Source of the DNA: Trichoplusia ni
Taxonomy: Eukaryota; Arthropoda; Insecta; Lepidoptera; Noctuidae
Length of the DNA stretch: 64,000 nucleotides
Assembly (NCBI RefSeq): GCF_003590095.1
Contig: NC_039481.1
Coordinates: 11,067,895 to 11,131,894 of the forward strand
Reading direction: 5' to 3'
In this document: positions 10,401 through 21,365 of the stretch, in pieces
Position numbering within the stretch: position 1 is the stretch's first letter
How the letters are laid out: each line of letters opens with the position of its first letter
The notes under the pieces: generated by a model
Told to the model about the DNA's origin: nothing
Databases searched by the model: none
The model's input: only the letters and a program-made list of their open reading frames with translations
Position numbers and translations under genes: made by a program

Positions 10401-11764
10401 ATCAAACCAGCTCCAGTAAGTCAGCGTAGTAATTAATTTTACTACCCTATATGGGCACAGAGTACCAGTAGCATGATTTCATTCTACCTACTTTAAACTT
10501 TTGTTAAAATATCTGTGCAAAACTTGAAATGATACAGAAACCTCAGATTACCACCATCCGATTCTCTCATTTCAAGCAAAAAGTTACACAAACAAAAAAG
10601 TCCATGACACAAATAGTCCGGTATCCAGTTAGCAAATGCTGCCACTCGTTCCACGTCCCCTGCCTATCTATTTTTATCGAGTCGCGTGAACACTCGATTA
10701 ATTTATCGATTATCGGACAGGCCTGGTTCGGATTTGCTTGCTCTGATGTAATATCGGAGTGTCATCTTCCTCATCTGTAAGTGGATGCAGTTTATAAAGT
10801 TCAGCTTTAAGAGAGGAAATATTTTTTTTGACAATTCTATTTATTTTATTTATAATTTATTTATTGTCACAACGTATTTTACTCAACCTTGGGCATTTTT
10901 CAACAATAACAACCCCTAATAATTTAAGCACAATGTACCCAAAATCGTATCGACATTTTCAGAAACGATACAATGTACTTACCCTTTTTTATTTGCCAGT
11001 CATAGTATTACAAATCTGGCAATAGCAGCTGCAAATCAGTCCCGAAACGATAGGGCACGTTCTAAAAATATCTCGCGTGCAAAAATAGGGTTGATACAAT
11101 GATAGATTGTTGGCCCATCACAAACATTGTCTGACCTAATTCTGGCCACGCTGAAATTGGGTCAAATGGAAGAAAAACGCATCAGCTGGTCTTGCTGCAA
11201 ATGTCTGAATAGAAAGATAGTTTGTCGTTTTTTTGAAAACATTTGTGTGTCAATTGTTTTTCTATTGTAGTGTTATGTGTCGAATAACTTACATTTTGTT
11301 CTATTAAATGGTCTGACCATTTCAATATCAAATATCCAAGATGATTTATTTTCTGAGTAATTATCATAAACTTTTCTAGAAATATGATACGAACGCACAT
11401 ACATATTTAAAATAATATTATATTTACAAGCATTGTGCCTATAAATAAATGAATACCTCAACAAAAAGCAGACAAACAAACAGAAAGGATAAAAAAAACA
11501 AAATCTAATTAACAAAAAGCGTTTAAAGCTTGAGCAGTTAGTAGCAGGAGTTCAGGCGCAGTAAATAAGTAAGAGTATAAAATTTATTAGAAGGCGTGAG
11601 ATTGCAGCGAGAGTGAAGTAGAACGTTTATTGGGTTTTGGGAATTAGCAATAAAACTCGCGTGGGTACTGCACTGCCGTCTATGTTATAAGAAAACACAG
11701 ACATAAAATAATAAGCCTTATAATATTGTTTCTTAAAATGACTCGGGAAAGATTCATCCATTAT
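10401..11764. other. Intergenic, no gene seen
   Basis: AT-rich. A slightly richer patch at about 10,620-10,770 contains ATCGATTATCG and ATTAAT motifs of the kind bound by homeodomain or DREF-like proteins. No repeat or gene was recognised. Confidence 0.4.
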
Positions 11765-11960
11765 CATACTAATATTTTAAACGCAAAAGTTTGTATGTAT
11801 GATTGTTCCTCTTTCACGCAAAAACCACTGAAGGGATTTAAACGAAACTTGGCATACAGATAGTTTATAACCAAGATTAATACATAGGAAAGTTTCCGAT
11901 TTTATTTCTCGTGGGATCATTTTCAATTTGTAAAGGGCGAGCCTGCGGGCCACAGTTTAT
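11765..11960 (+). repeat. Ubiquitous lepidopteran repeat (RTE-tail-like)
   Basis: Begins TACTAATATTTTAAACGCAA, continues with TTTCACGCAAAAACCACTGA and ATACAGATAG, and ends in a decayed GGGCGAGCCTGCGGGCCACAG. This follows the order of a well-known moth repeat that normally ends in a GACGAAGTCGCGGGC-type tail. Non-coding and diverged. Confidence 0.6.
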
Positions 11961-12297
11961 AAATTTATAATCGTGATATTCACTCAAAAGTTCTTTTCAA
12001 TTGAATTGAGAAGAAAATTCTCAGACCATTCATCCTACTCCCAAAGTCTGTTTTACCAGCTAATCCTTATGTTTTCGCTAGTAGTTTATCTGGCATTGCA
12101 TTTATACTTGCATTTCAGATCTCACCTCTATTCAACCTGATCTTAAATCGAACCATCGACCTTAGTTGCTGAAAGTCATTCGATAGGTCAATCAGCTATT
12201 TTTAAGTACGCTGAGGCCGCCTCAGCCAGACCCACACATAATTTATGGTCTGATCGAATACATTAGAAAATAATCATTTTTTATTAGGTTTCAGAAC
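11961..12297. other. Intergenic spacer before the Penelope-like insertion
   Basis: No gene seen. It ends at the 14-bp direct repeat that starts at 12298. Confidence 0.5.
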
Positions 12298-12311
12298 ACG
12301 TATAATATTAT
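12298..12311 (+). repeat. Left target-site duplication of the Penelope-like insertion
   Basis: ACGTATAATATTAT, identical to 15307-15320. Its last five bases overlap the start of the left arm. Confidence 0.6.
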
Positions 12312-13547
12312 TAAATGATGTAACGGTTTACTCACGCGTATTTATCGGGGTAGCCCGACTAGTTTCGGACCCAACCGGAGTCCTTAATCATGAGCAGACG
12401 CGGCGGGATCGCGAGTCGAACTGACGTCAGCGGCCGCGCATCTCGCTGCGTAGCGCCGCGCCCGCGCCGTGAGCGGCGGTGGGGCCGGCGACGCCGGTGG
12501 CGCGGGTGGGGGGTCTGCTGTCGTCATTGGCATCGTCCGTGCTCCCGTACTGGCTGAGTCAGTGCATACTATGCTGACCGCGTCGCTCTCCAGGCTTGGC
12601 TTCATATGACATAACGCAGCATTCAGTGCTGGTTTCCACGCTGCCGGCAGTGTCCATCCACGGTCTCTGTTGAAATTCGGGTGACGGCTGATTTCTATAG
12701 CCTCCCGTACTTTTCGCGGCACGAAGTATTTCTCCTTCGCTAGTACGGAGGCTTTGTCAAAACGTATGAAGTGTGCCGTCCCCGCATTACACACATGTTC
12801 TGCCACTGCCGACTTGTCGGTGTCCATGTTCTTCATGCTGCGTATGTGTTCGCCCAGTCTGGTTGCTACATTACGCCGGGTTTCCCCAATGTAGCTCAGG
12901 CCGCAATCGCACGGTATTTTGTATACTCCCGGGAAGTCTAAAGGATCCTTGTCCTTGGGAGAGCGGATCATCTGTCGCAGTTGTCCGGGCGGCCGATAGA
13001 TCGTCTTGATGCTATATCTCCGGCGTAACAAGCGACCTATCTTGTCTGTGACACCCTGCACGTACGGTAAGTACGCAGGAGTCCGCTCAGCCTCCGCCGG
13101 ACGCTTACGAGCTTCACCCGCAGATCCCAGGAGACGTCTACACTTGCGCCACTGATATCCGTTGCGCTCTAATACGTCACGTACATGCCTCAGTTCCGCA
13201 TTGACGTAATCATGGTCGCATAGAGCGAGTGCTCGGTTCAGCAGCGTACGAGGCACCGAAGATAGGTGTGAGGGGTGGTGATGAGAGTCGGCCCGTAGGT
13301 ACCGGTCTGTGTGCGTTGGCTTCCGGTATACGGTATGAGTCACCCGTCCGTTCGGCTCTCGAATGACCAGTACGTCCAGGAACGGTAACTTTCCTTCTTT
13401 TTCCTCCTCTATGGTGACCTCTATCTTCGCGTGCACCCGATTTAGGTGTGACGTCAGGTCCTTCAATGAGTCCCGGGCGACGACAGCAAAAATATCGTCT
13501 ACATATCGCCACCAGTATCGCGGTTTCACGTTTGCAGACTCTAGTGC
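12307..13547 (-). repeat. Left arm of the 1,241-bp inverted repeat
   Basis: Reverse complement of 14037-15277. The boundaries were found by reading outwards: homology stops after TTAATAAT at the outer end and after GCACTAGAG at the inner end. Any position x in one arm corresponds to 27584 minus x in the other. This holds for the stop codon (12384/15200) and for the terminal hairpins. Confidence 0.9.
12322..12394 (-). ncRNA. Hammerhead-like two-hairpin segment, left copy
   Basis: Mirror image of the right-hand segment. The first hairpin is at 12367-12383 and the second at 12345-12358, read on the minus strand, with the same GAAA between them. The ORF stop at 12384-12386 again abuts the first stem. 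Confidence 0.45.
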
Positions 13548-14036
13548 TTTTTCCTCGAACCACTCCATAAAAATGTTAGCCACAACGGGCGCCAGTGGTG
13601 AGCCCATAGCCACTCCGTCAATTTGGAGGTAAAAGTCCCCTCGCCACAGGAAATATCCACTTTTGAGACAATACGTGATACTCTCAACGTAGCCAGTAGG
13701 TAGTGTAGTTCCGCCTAAAAGGGTTGTGATTATTTGTATGACCTCATCTACTGGTACGTTGGTAAACAGCGACGTAATGTCAAAACTAACCATTATATCT
13801 GTGTCCTGCAGCTGTATACCCTCTAGCAACTCAACAAAATGACGGGAGTCTCTCACGTAGCTACTCGTTTTGCCGGTGTGTGGCTGTAATAGTGTAGCCA
13901 GGTGACGCGACAGTTTGTAGGTCGGTGCGTCTATCTGGCTAACTATAGGTCGTAGGGGCCAATTTGATTTATGTATTTTTGGCAAACCATAAATTTTGGG
14001 TGGTGTCGGATTGAGTGGACGTAGTTGTGCTAGAGT
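12384..14036 (-). pseudogene. Penelope-like reverse transcriptase / GIY-YIG endonuclease, 5'-truncated copy
   Basis: Penelope-like elements copy their RNA into the genome with a reverse transcriptase fused to a GIY-YIG endonuclease. The open frame runs without ATG from the junction at 14036 to TAA at 12384-12386, about 550 codons. It starts in PPKIYGLPKIHK and continues through PLRPIVS. In the 533 residues counted from 13985, the next landmarks are the catalytic motif A SFDITSLFTNVP (about 67-78), motif B DGVAMGSPLAP (about 123-133) and motif C YVDD (161-164). FLDVLV and YRKPTHTDRY follow. The GIY-YIG domain has GVY (353-355), YIGETRR (365-371) and downstream HFIRF and EKYF motifs. A Pro/Ala-rich tail of about 75 residues ends the protein. 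There are no internal stops or frameshifts, but the N-terminal part of the RT is missing, so it is dead as a protein gene. The truncation coincides with the inversion junction. Confidence 0.9.
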
Positions 14037-15200
14037 GCACTAGAGTCTGCAAACGTGAAACCGCGATACTGGTGGCGATATGTAGACGATATTTTTGCTG
14101 TCGTCGCCCGGGACTCATTGAAGGACCTGACGTCACACCTAAATCGGGTGCACGCGAAGATAGAGGTCACCATAGAGGAGGAAAAAGAAGGAAAGTTACC
14201 GTTCCTGGACGTACTGGTCATTCGAGAGCCGAACGGACGGGTGACTCATACCGTATACCGGAAGCCAACGCACACAGACCGGTACCTACGGGCCGACTCT
14301 CATCACCACCCCTCACACCTATCTTCGGTGCCTCGTACGCTGCTGAACCGAGCACTCGCTCTATGCGACCATGATTACGTCAATGCGGAACTGAGGCATG
14401 TACGTGACGTATTAGAGCGCAACGGATATCAGTGGCGCAAGTGTAGACGTCTCCTGGGATCTGCGGGTGAAGCTCGTAAGCGTCCGGCGGAGGCTGAGCG
14501 GACTCCTGCGTACTTACCGTACGTGCAGGGTGTCACAGACAAGATAGGTCGCTTGTTACGCCGGAGATATAGCATCAAGACGATCTATCGGCCGCCCGGA
14601 CAACTGCGACAGATGATCCGCTCTCCCAAGGACAAGGATCCTTTAGACTTCCCGGGAGTATACAAAATACCGTGCGATTGCGGCCTGAGCTACATTGGGG
14701 AAACCCGGCGTAATGTAGCAACCAGACTGGGCGAACACATACGCAGCATGAAGAACATGGACACCGACAAGTCGGCAGTGGCAGAACATGTGTGTAATGC
14801 GGGGACGGCACACTTCATACGTTTTGACAAAGCCTCCGTACTAGCGAAGGAGAAATACTTCGTGCCGCGAAAAGTACGGGAGGCTATAGAAATCAGCCGT
14901 CACCCGAATTTCAACAGAGACCGTGGATGGACACTGCCGGCAGCGTGGAAACCAGCACTGAATGCTGCGTTATGTCATATGAAGCCAAGCCTGGAGAGCG
15001 ACGCGGTCAGCATAGTATGCACTGACTCAGCCAGTACGGGAGCACGGACGATGCCAATGACGACAGCAGACCCCCCACCCGCGCCACCGGCGTCGCCGGC
15101 CCCACCGCCGCTCACGGCGCGGGCGCGGCGCTACGCAGCGAGATGCGCGGCCGCTGACGTCAGTTCGACTCGCGATCCCGCCGCGTCTGCTCATGATTAA
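14037..15200 (+). pseudogene. Penelope-like RT / GIY-YIG endonuclease, shorter inverted copy
   Basis: The same protein as the minus-strand copy but truncated further. It begins in ALESANVKPRYWW, just before motif C YVDD, so RT motifs A and B are lost. The thumb/connector region and the whole GIY-YIG domain remain. The frame stays open to TAA at 15198-15200, and every decoded residue matches the minus copy. The codon at 14055 is GTG, not a real start. With motifs A and B gone it cannot encode an active reverse transcriptase. An isolated GIY-YIG domain could in theory still be made, but no promoter was seen. Confidence 0.9.
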
Positions 15201-15262
15201 GGACTCCGGTTGGGTCCGAAACTAGTCGGGCTACCCCGATAAATACGCGTGAGTAAACCGTT
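15190..15262 (+). ncRNA. Hammerhead-like two-hairpin segment at the 3' end of the right Penelope-like copy
   Basis: GGACTC (15201-15206) pairs with GGGTCC (15212-15217) round a 5-base loop. The hammerhead signature GAAA (15218-15221) follows, and TCGGG (15226-15230) pairs with CCCGA (15235-15239) round a 4-base loop. An ATGATTA upstream stands where CUGANGA would be and fits it imperfectly. Penelope-like elements are known to carry hammerhead ribozymes in their terminal repeats, so the fold is likely related. Self-cleavage of this degenerate core is doubtful. The ORF stop TAA sits inside the segment. Confidence 0.45.
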
Positions 15263-15306
15263 ACATCATTTAATAATGAATCAGTCTCACGATAGTTATT
15301 ATAAAA

Positions 15307-15320
15307 ACGTATAATATTAT
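15307..15320 (+). repeat. Right target-site duplication of the Penelope-like insertion
   Basis: ACGTATAATATTAT, identical to 12298-12311, separated from the right arm by 29 bp. Confidence 0.6.
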
Positions 15321-18300
15321 AAGATTAGATAAATGGGATGAATGGGTCATAAAACCAAAGTCATAACGTAAAGCCAAAAAAAACTTAACCCAATATCTAC
15401 GTATTTTTGGCTCCAATGAAAAAGGTCAAGGCATCCAACTCCCAAAACCATGATCATGAGCTACCAGTATGAAACTAAAACAAAAAATAAAATACCGCAG
15501 AAATTAATATCCACTATACCAGGGAATATCAGGAAAAGAGGTATTACCGGTGAAGCACAGGAAACTGCATAATTGTATGGTTGCTGGGAGAACTTTAGAT
15601 TGAACATACAGCTTTTGTTACATAAAGTTAGTTCAATACGGCTAATGAGAAGCGGACGACGTCCACTTTTATAATTTTACCGTCTAAGCTCATCAAATAA
15701 GTCGTAAAAATTTCATGGAATTAACATCAGCTCAATGTTTTTACTAAGATTTGGGATGTTGCTGGAAAGTTTGCTTCTTTTATGCACTCTTATAAGTTTA
15801 CTTAAATCTTCTTCATTTTTTCGACGTTTGAACTGGTACTAAAAAATGAAACAGATTACAAGCACTAAGTCTTATGATCTTCTTTATAAAGAAAAATAAT
15901 ATTATTTCAATGTATCCTAAGTCAAAGTTCATCCGTAGTTAGATTTTGAAATAAAAATATCCGCAAAAGATGTTTAGTCACCAAATCGCTTGTGACTTAC
16001 GGCACAGGACAACCCAGTAACACGTTCACCGAAGCGGAAAGGTGCTCAGCGCGGTTTCAATTAGTTGCTCGGCCATCCCTTAGAGTCAGCCAATAAAGAG
16101 CCACTTTAAAATATATCTAAGTCTAGACTTGATGCCTCTGAGCGTTGTCAAGATTAACTAGAAATGAATGACTTCGAAGTTTACGTGAGACCTCTCTACG
16201 TTCTAAGGGTAAGTGGATTTACAGACTTGATAATGATATCCATTATATTGAACGTGCAACTAAGCCTATCAGAAAGGATAATACTGATAATAGTAAGTCA
16301 GTTAATCCAACTGATCTACCTCTAGATTAATTACGTTTTGGATTGATTTTGAATATATTGAGTTATTTATATTAAAACTTAGCAATTAGAATGACATTAA
16401 TAATGTATGTATCATAATTCGTTGCAGACATATACATAAACGAAAGAAGGTAAGAAGCCAATCTTGTTTTAATTTTTGTATTTTGAGTCGAGATCGCACT
16501 GATGATAGATCAATCAAAGTAAACTGCTCTTTCATGTACCGAACGTTATTTTGCTCGCTTCTCAAAATTAATTTACCGCACCTGCAAGGATTTTCCAGGA
16601 AATATTTCCAAACCGTGTCAGTAAAGAATTTTCGTCCACAGCCTGATTTTTTAACCAAAAATCTTGATGAATTTCCACTGGAGGCTATTTGTGAGCTGAA
16701 AGCAAACTTGAGAAAAAAGGGGCAAAGCTTACTCAACACATGCGAAGTTTGTTCGAAAAACTCAGTTCAGTAGACATAAAATGATTCTTAGGAAATGAAA
16801 TGAACCTGATATTCGACTTTTAGATACTTTCAAATTGACTTAATGCTTGCCTGGTTTTTAGTACTCCCGAAATGTTCGGTAACTTTGTAATAAATTCCAT
16901 TCATTTTCATCAATGTCTCTTTGATAAGTTAAACTGAAGCTTACTCACTCGGTTTTTAGTACTAAAAATTTTAGTAAGGCGTGGCGGTGACACGCTGCTA
17001 CAAATTTTGAAGTCTTAAAAAGTAATACAAGAAAAACGTACAGATAACCAGAAACATATACAACTCTCCAATCCGCTAAGGAAAGTCCAAAGAGCACTGT
17101 TGAGACATTGGCCATTTATGGCAAAAATAAATTGCAAAATTCATAAACCTACTTAATATTGACATTCGTAATGCACATTATGCCATAGTTACTTTCGTAA
17201 TTCATTTGATAGTCTGTTAACAGAACATTCTATTCACGTTTAACAAGCCTCAAGCCCAGCGAAATGGTATTTGATCTTACGCAAGACTAGATCTTTTTTT
17301 GTTGTTATTAAATCTTGCCTTAGTCAGAAAATTTCGTTTAGGGTACAACAGCACATGAGGTGCAAGCGTGTCTGCAACTAAAGCCTGGCTTTAAATAATC
17401 AACTGGAATCAAGTTTGTGTGTGAACGTAAATAATTCGAATCCAGTACATATTGGATATTGGATTACTGACCGTTGGACAACGTACATTGCTTAATTAAC
17501 TCGCCAGATTTTAATTTCCCCTTTGACAGAGCAGCAATGAACTGTTAAACAAGTGAAGACGTGCTCGAAATGTTTTAGTTTTGTTTAATAGTGAGAATAG
17601 TTTCCATTTCAAAAGAGTAAGGTTTTGAAATGACATTTCATTCAATATTTGGACTCTCTCCACTCTATGATTATAAAGGAAAAAAAATTGTTGCAAAATT
17701 TTTGGTTTTTTTTTTATTATTCTCTTTACCTGTTAATTTGACAACAATATTGCTTCCTTATTGGAATTCATATGTTCTTAAAACTGTGTAAGCTTGTGTA
17801 CACAAACATTAAAATACAGAAAACGATTTGTTTTTTTTACACCAATTCAGTTTGTAAACAAACACATAATATATTATCTTCGAAGACCTAAAAACTGTTT
17901 CCACTAAGAAATTCAATCAACATCAGCAAAGGACGGTTATCTACGAAAGGGTTAAGCGATGTTTCCGCCTAATGGCTTGGAAGTGTTCCCGATTCGATAC
18001 CATTTATATTCCTATCGGTATATACCCCACATGTTGGGTTTTAAAACTCTAACGAGATAGTCGAAGGTAAAGTTTGATTTGAAAAACTTTTCTCCAAAAT
18101 CAACGACTTCATGTTCTTAAGTTAAGACTGATGCTGTGTTACTGTTGTAAAAGCGCGATAGTGCAATACACTGGCTATACAGATATCTCGCTTGAACGAA
18201 GGTAAGTTTCATATTAACGACTGATAGACCTACCAGTGACTGAACGAGCTCATAAAGACGAAATATTGTTATTGTGAAAGTGAGTTGGAGAAATACACGT

Positions 18301-18354
18301 ATCGTATTGCTTTCATATCGGGCCAAACGACTCTTCATGCTTGGGTTTGACCGA
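15321..18354. other. Intergenic, no gene seen
   Basis: AT-rich. At 17,945-18,010 a GATTCGATACC motif on the + strand may be the worn B box of another SINE. No domain-bearing open frame. The 96-117 codon frames at 16,386-16,773 overlap each other on opposite strands and resemble nothing I know. Confidence 0.4.
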
Positions 18355-18400
18355 AAGGGAGTGTCTGACTTTTACTGACTAAAACCCACCCATGTATCCT
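18355..18400 (+). repeat. Fragment of a lepidopteran repeat (GACTxTTACTGACTAAA motif)
   Basis: GTGTCTGACTTTTACTGACT followed by AAAACCCACC matches a phrase found in dispersed moth repeats. A second fragment lies at 60,200-60,240. Too short to classify. Confidence 0.4.
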
Positions 18401-20269
18401 TTTATGTACTGAAACCGGGTTAAATTTTATTGGTCAATCCCGATGGAAAGATTGTCAAAGTCCTGTTTTAAGAAATAGTAACTGTGCAGTGTTTTGATAT
18501 TCAAGCGTATCTTATTTAAATAATTCTAAATTTTCAATAGAACTCGTTTCATATAGTTTTATCTCTAAAACATTCACCAGATTAAATTTCAGAAATCATC
18601 ACTTTTATCTATTATTTTGAGATGGTAGTTTCGTAGAAATCAAAATAAATTGGTTCTTTGAATTCTTCAACCTTGTCAGTTCTAATAATTTTTATTTGTT
18701 TTTTGAGCTTATAAAAATAAAAATGAAGATGCATATAGTTTTTGTAAATTCGTATTTTGAAGTTGTTAAGATAAATATTATTGCATGGTCTCTCAATTGA
18801 TTCAACATAAACACCAAACGTAAATATTTTACTTCACTTTTATTCAGATAATAATAAATTTATATTAAAAACACTTTAAATTGCTGCCAATTAAGATAAT
18901 TATTTATTTATTTATTGCAAAAATGTATACAGTTACAGAAATGCATCCTTATCCTAGGTATACATTACCCTGTTAGGGCGCAGCAAATCAACTTAAATTA
19001 ATTAAGTTATTATTACTTAATTATTAACAAACTTAGCCATTATTGATAGTTAATACCTAATAAGAAACTATCAGCGGAAAATACATATGCTGCAAACATA
19101 ATAATTAACTATTCAATTTCACTTGCGATAAATAGAGAAAAGCTGGGAATAATCATTTATTTTTCTTTCAATTTGTGGACAAAACTGGAGATTAATTAAC
19201 AATAATAAATGGTATAATTTAGTATTGAATATGAATGAAGTTTAAAATATAACTCGAAATTTATGAACCCTTTTAAGTTTCCTTATATTTTGCATTCTTT
19301 AAACCTCAGATATACCGCTAAGTTAAAAATAATATTAAAATAGTTTTAAGAGTGTTAATAATTAGCGCTTATATTCAACTGCAGCAAGAATTACATAACT
19401 CTGTTCATAACTACGTTTTATAATTAAACACGCCGACACCTAGGTATCGCTACACTGACCATACAAATATTTGCTCTGACCAGCAATTAAATCTACAAAC
19501 CACTGCGCCAATTCGGTCATAACTCGTTCCATTGTCACTGTAACTAATTTGTAGCGAAATACTCAAACCAAATGATATTCGTGAAACTATGAAGTAATAA
19601 GGTTTTGTAGATAAAATGTACAGTAACAAAAAGTCATATTTTGTTTTTTTTTATAGATATGTCATTTTACATCGGTGTATTAAAAAAGCCGTAGGATGCA
19701 AACATTTCTAGAAGTAATTAGGACTTATTAATTCTCAGAACGAATTTAGCTACGGCTTATGGCATGGCAGGACTCCGGTTTTGCCTGTGTAGTTTCCATT
19801 CAATAGAAAATATAAAGATTAAGATTTTCGATGGCTAACCTTGCAATTAAGTAATATTTATTAAGAAAGATTATAAAGCACTAGAAATGGGTTACAAGGA
19901 TTCAGATTATTAAGCTTACAAATAATTAAATATAACATTAAACAAAAAACACTAACACAATGATGACAAATTATTTATCAACTTTCACGAACAGTGTACG
20001 TAAATTTGAACTTAAGTAAGTTTTGAAAAGACAGTGACATGTTCATAATAGTTGGTGAAACTGTGTTCATGAAGCCTAATGACGTCATCTGCGCCACATG
20101 TTTCAAACGCCAAGGCTGCAAGTAACTTTCCCAGTTGATGCCATTATACTAGAATGTATGTATTTTTTCTATTTTCTCTTTTAGTGAAGTAATTTGTATT
20201 GTATTTTTGTTGAAATGGAAATTTATCAAATCAGTCAATGACTGATGAAGGTAATATTACACAACTATT
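18401..20269. other. Intergenic, very AT-rich
   Basis: Low-complexity A/T sequence. It holds one 9-bp inverted repeat (AAGCCGTAG at 19686-19694, CTACGGCTT at 19750-19758). No gene. Confidence 0.45.
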
Positions 20270-20520
20270 GATATTAAATCGTAGCCTAGAGGTAACAACA
20301 GAACTCTTATTCTAAAACTCCGTTGCCTACCTGTCAGTCTGTCACCAGACTGTTTCATATGAACTGTGAAAGCTAGACCTTTGAAATTATACATTTCATT
20401 TGTCGCTATTACAACAAAAACTATAAAAGTCAGGATAAAACACCGATAGGTGCGGCAAGAAATGGGATGGACGACCATTTTTTTCCAAATTAGTTTTAAT
20501 TTAGCCGCTTTGTGCGCAAC
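20270..20520 (-). repeat. Diverged copy of the CGGAACCCTAAA-type repeat family
   Basis: On the minus strand the order is GTTGTAATAGCGACAAATGA, TCTAGCTTTCACAGTTCATA, AGTCTGGTGACAGACTGACA and CAACGGAGTTTTAGAATAAG. This follows the body of an abundant lepidopteran short repeat with a gacagacggac run. The 163-codon open frame here (20,257-20,748) is a by-product of that repeat, not a gene. Confidence 0.6.
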
Positions 20521-21249
20521 TCTTGGTGTCTCCACACCATCTTGCACTTCGTCGGTTCTTAACGGTACATTTTGTAAATATAAAGAAAAACAAAACAAAA
20601 AATAATATACTACTACTCCAGCATCCCTGCTTGAGCAAAAAATTCTATATTTTTTAATTATTTCCCCTTCACATTCAACAGCTGTCTCAACAAGAGAAAA
20701 GCAATTAAAATTAAATAAAATCCTTGTGAAAATACCTGCTAGATGCAAACAGCTGTCGCTCTTACAGCAAACTCTTCAGATTCAAAAGAAACTAATTCTT
20801 CTCCACAAAGCCGGTAATTTGCCGTAACAGCAGGATTAGAGTTGTTGAAAATAAGCTTCACTCTAGTTTGCGTACTCATTGTGCTCCTTGAAAATTTCTT
20901 TTAAAATTCAACTCTGTTGTTTAAGATTTTCTTGTTCAACTGTAATTGCATTCGCTGTTAGTTTCTCTTTTGTTTGAGATAGTTTCATTAATTCTTGTAA
21001 GGTTAATTGTTTGTAGCGTGTTGTCCGAGTCCTTTATGTTGTGGGAACGTTCTATCGTCTGGTAAGTTTTTGAACTCAGATCGGCATATTATGTTTTTGA
21101 ATTGTCAAGCTGTGTGTTTGTAACTTTGTTGAGAACTCCTTTGTAACTCTAGGCTAAAGAGATGATATTCGGGGCACTTGATATTTGATATTTAGAATAG
21201 TTACAATGTTAATGAAAATGATATGATGTCTTAATTTGATTAGGTACAT
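20521..21249. other. Intergenic, no feature seen
   Basis: AT-rich, no recognised repeat or gene. Confidence 0.4.
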
Positions 21250-21365
21250 TAAACCAAGTCAAGAGAAAAACAACACCTGTTAAGATTTCAACAGACAAGC
21301 TATCATGGTTCAGGAGATATGGCCTAATGATAAATTTACGGACACGCCCAGAACGGAACCCTAGT
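21250..21365 (+). repeat. Diverged copy of the CGGAACCCTAAA-type repeat family
   Basis: AAGATTTCAACAGACAAGCT, CATGGTTCAGGAGATA and ACGGAACCCTAGTAAA appear in the family order on the + strand. Strongly diverged; the gacagacggac run is lost. Confidence 0.5.

Larger units (their letters stand above)
14037..15277 (+). repeat. Right arm of the 1,241-bp inverted repeat
   Basis: Reverse complement of 12307-13547. The inner end begins GCACTAGAGTCTGC and the outer end finishes TTACATCATTTAATAAT. Confidence 0.9.
12298..15320. mobile_element. Head-to-head palindromic Penelope-like element insertion
   Basis: Two 5'-truncated copies of one EN(+) Penelope-like element face each other with their 3' ends outwards. 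The arms are 12307-13547 (minus) and 14037-15277 (plus), 1,241 bp each with no net indel. They decode to the same residues in the sense frame and in antisense frames, so nucleotide identity is essentially complete. The spacer (13548-14036) belongs to the longer minus copy. ACGTATAATATTAT occurs at 12298-12311 and 15307-15320 and looks like one target-site duplication around the whole structure. An extra 29 bp (15278-15306) lies between the right arm and that repeat. Both copies lack the 5' part of the reverse transcriptase, so neither can be autonomous. Confidence 0.88.

Noticed and set aside
12773..13009. 78-codon frame on the + strand inside the left Penelope-like arm (and its twin at 14,575-14,811)
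   Set aside because: Antisense shadow of the RT/endonuclease frame. It is identical in both arms because the arms are identical.
13210..13563. 117-codon Arg/Gly/Ser-rich frame (twin at 14,015-14,374)
   Set aside because: Alternative-frame shadow of the reverse transcriptase coding sequence.
20257..20748. 163-codon minus-strand frame
   Set aside because: Most of it lies over a recognised non-coding repeat copy. The 'protein' merely translates the repeat body.
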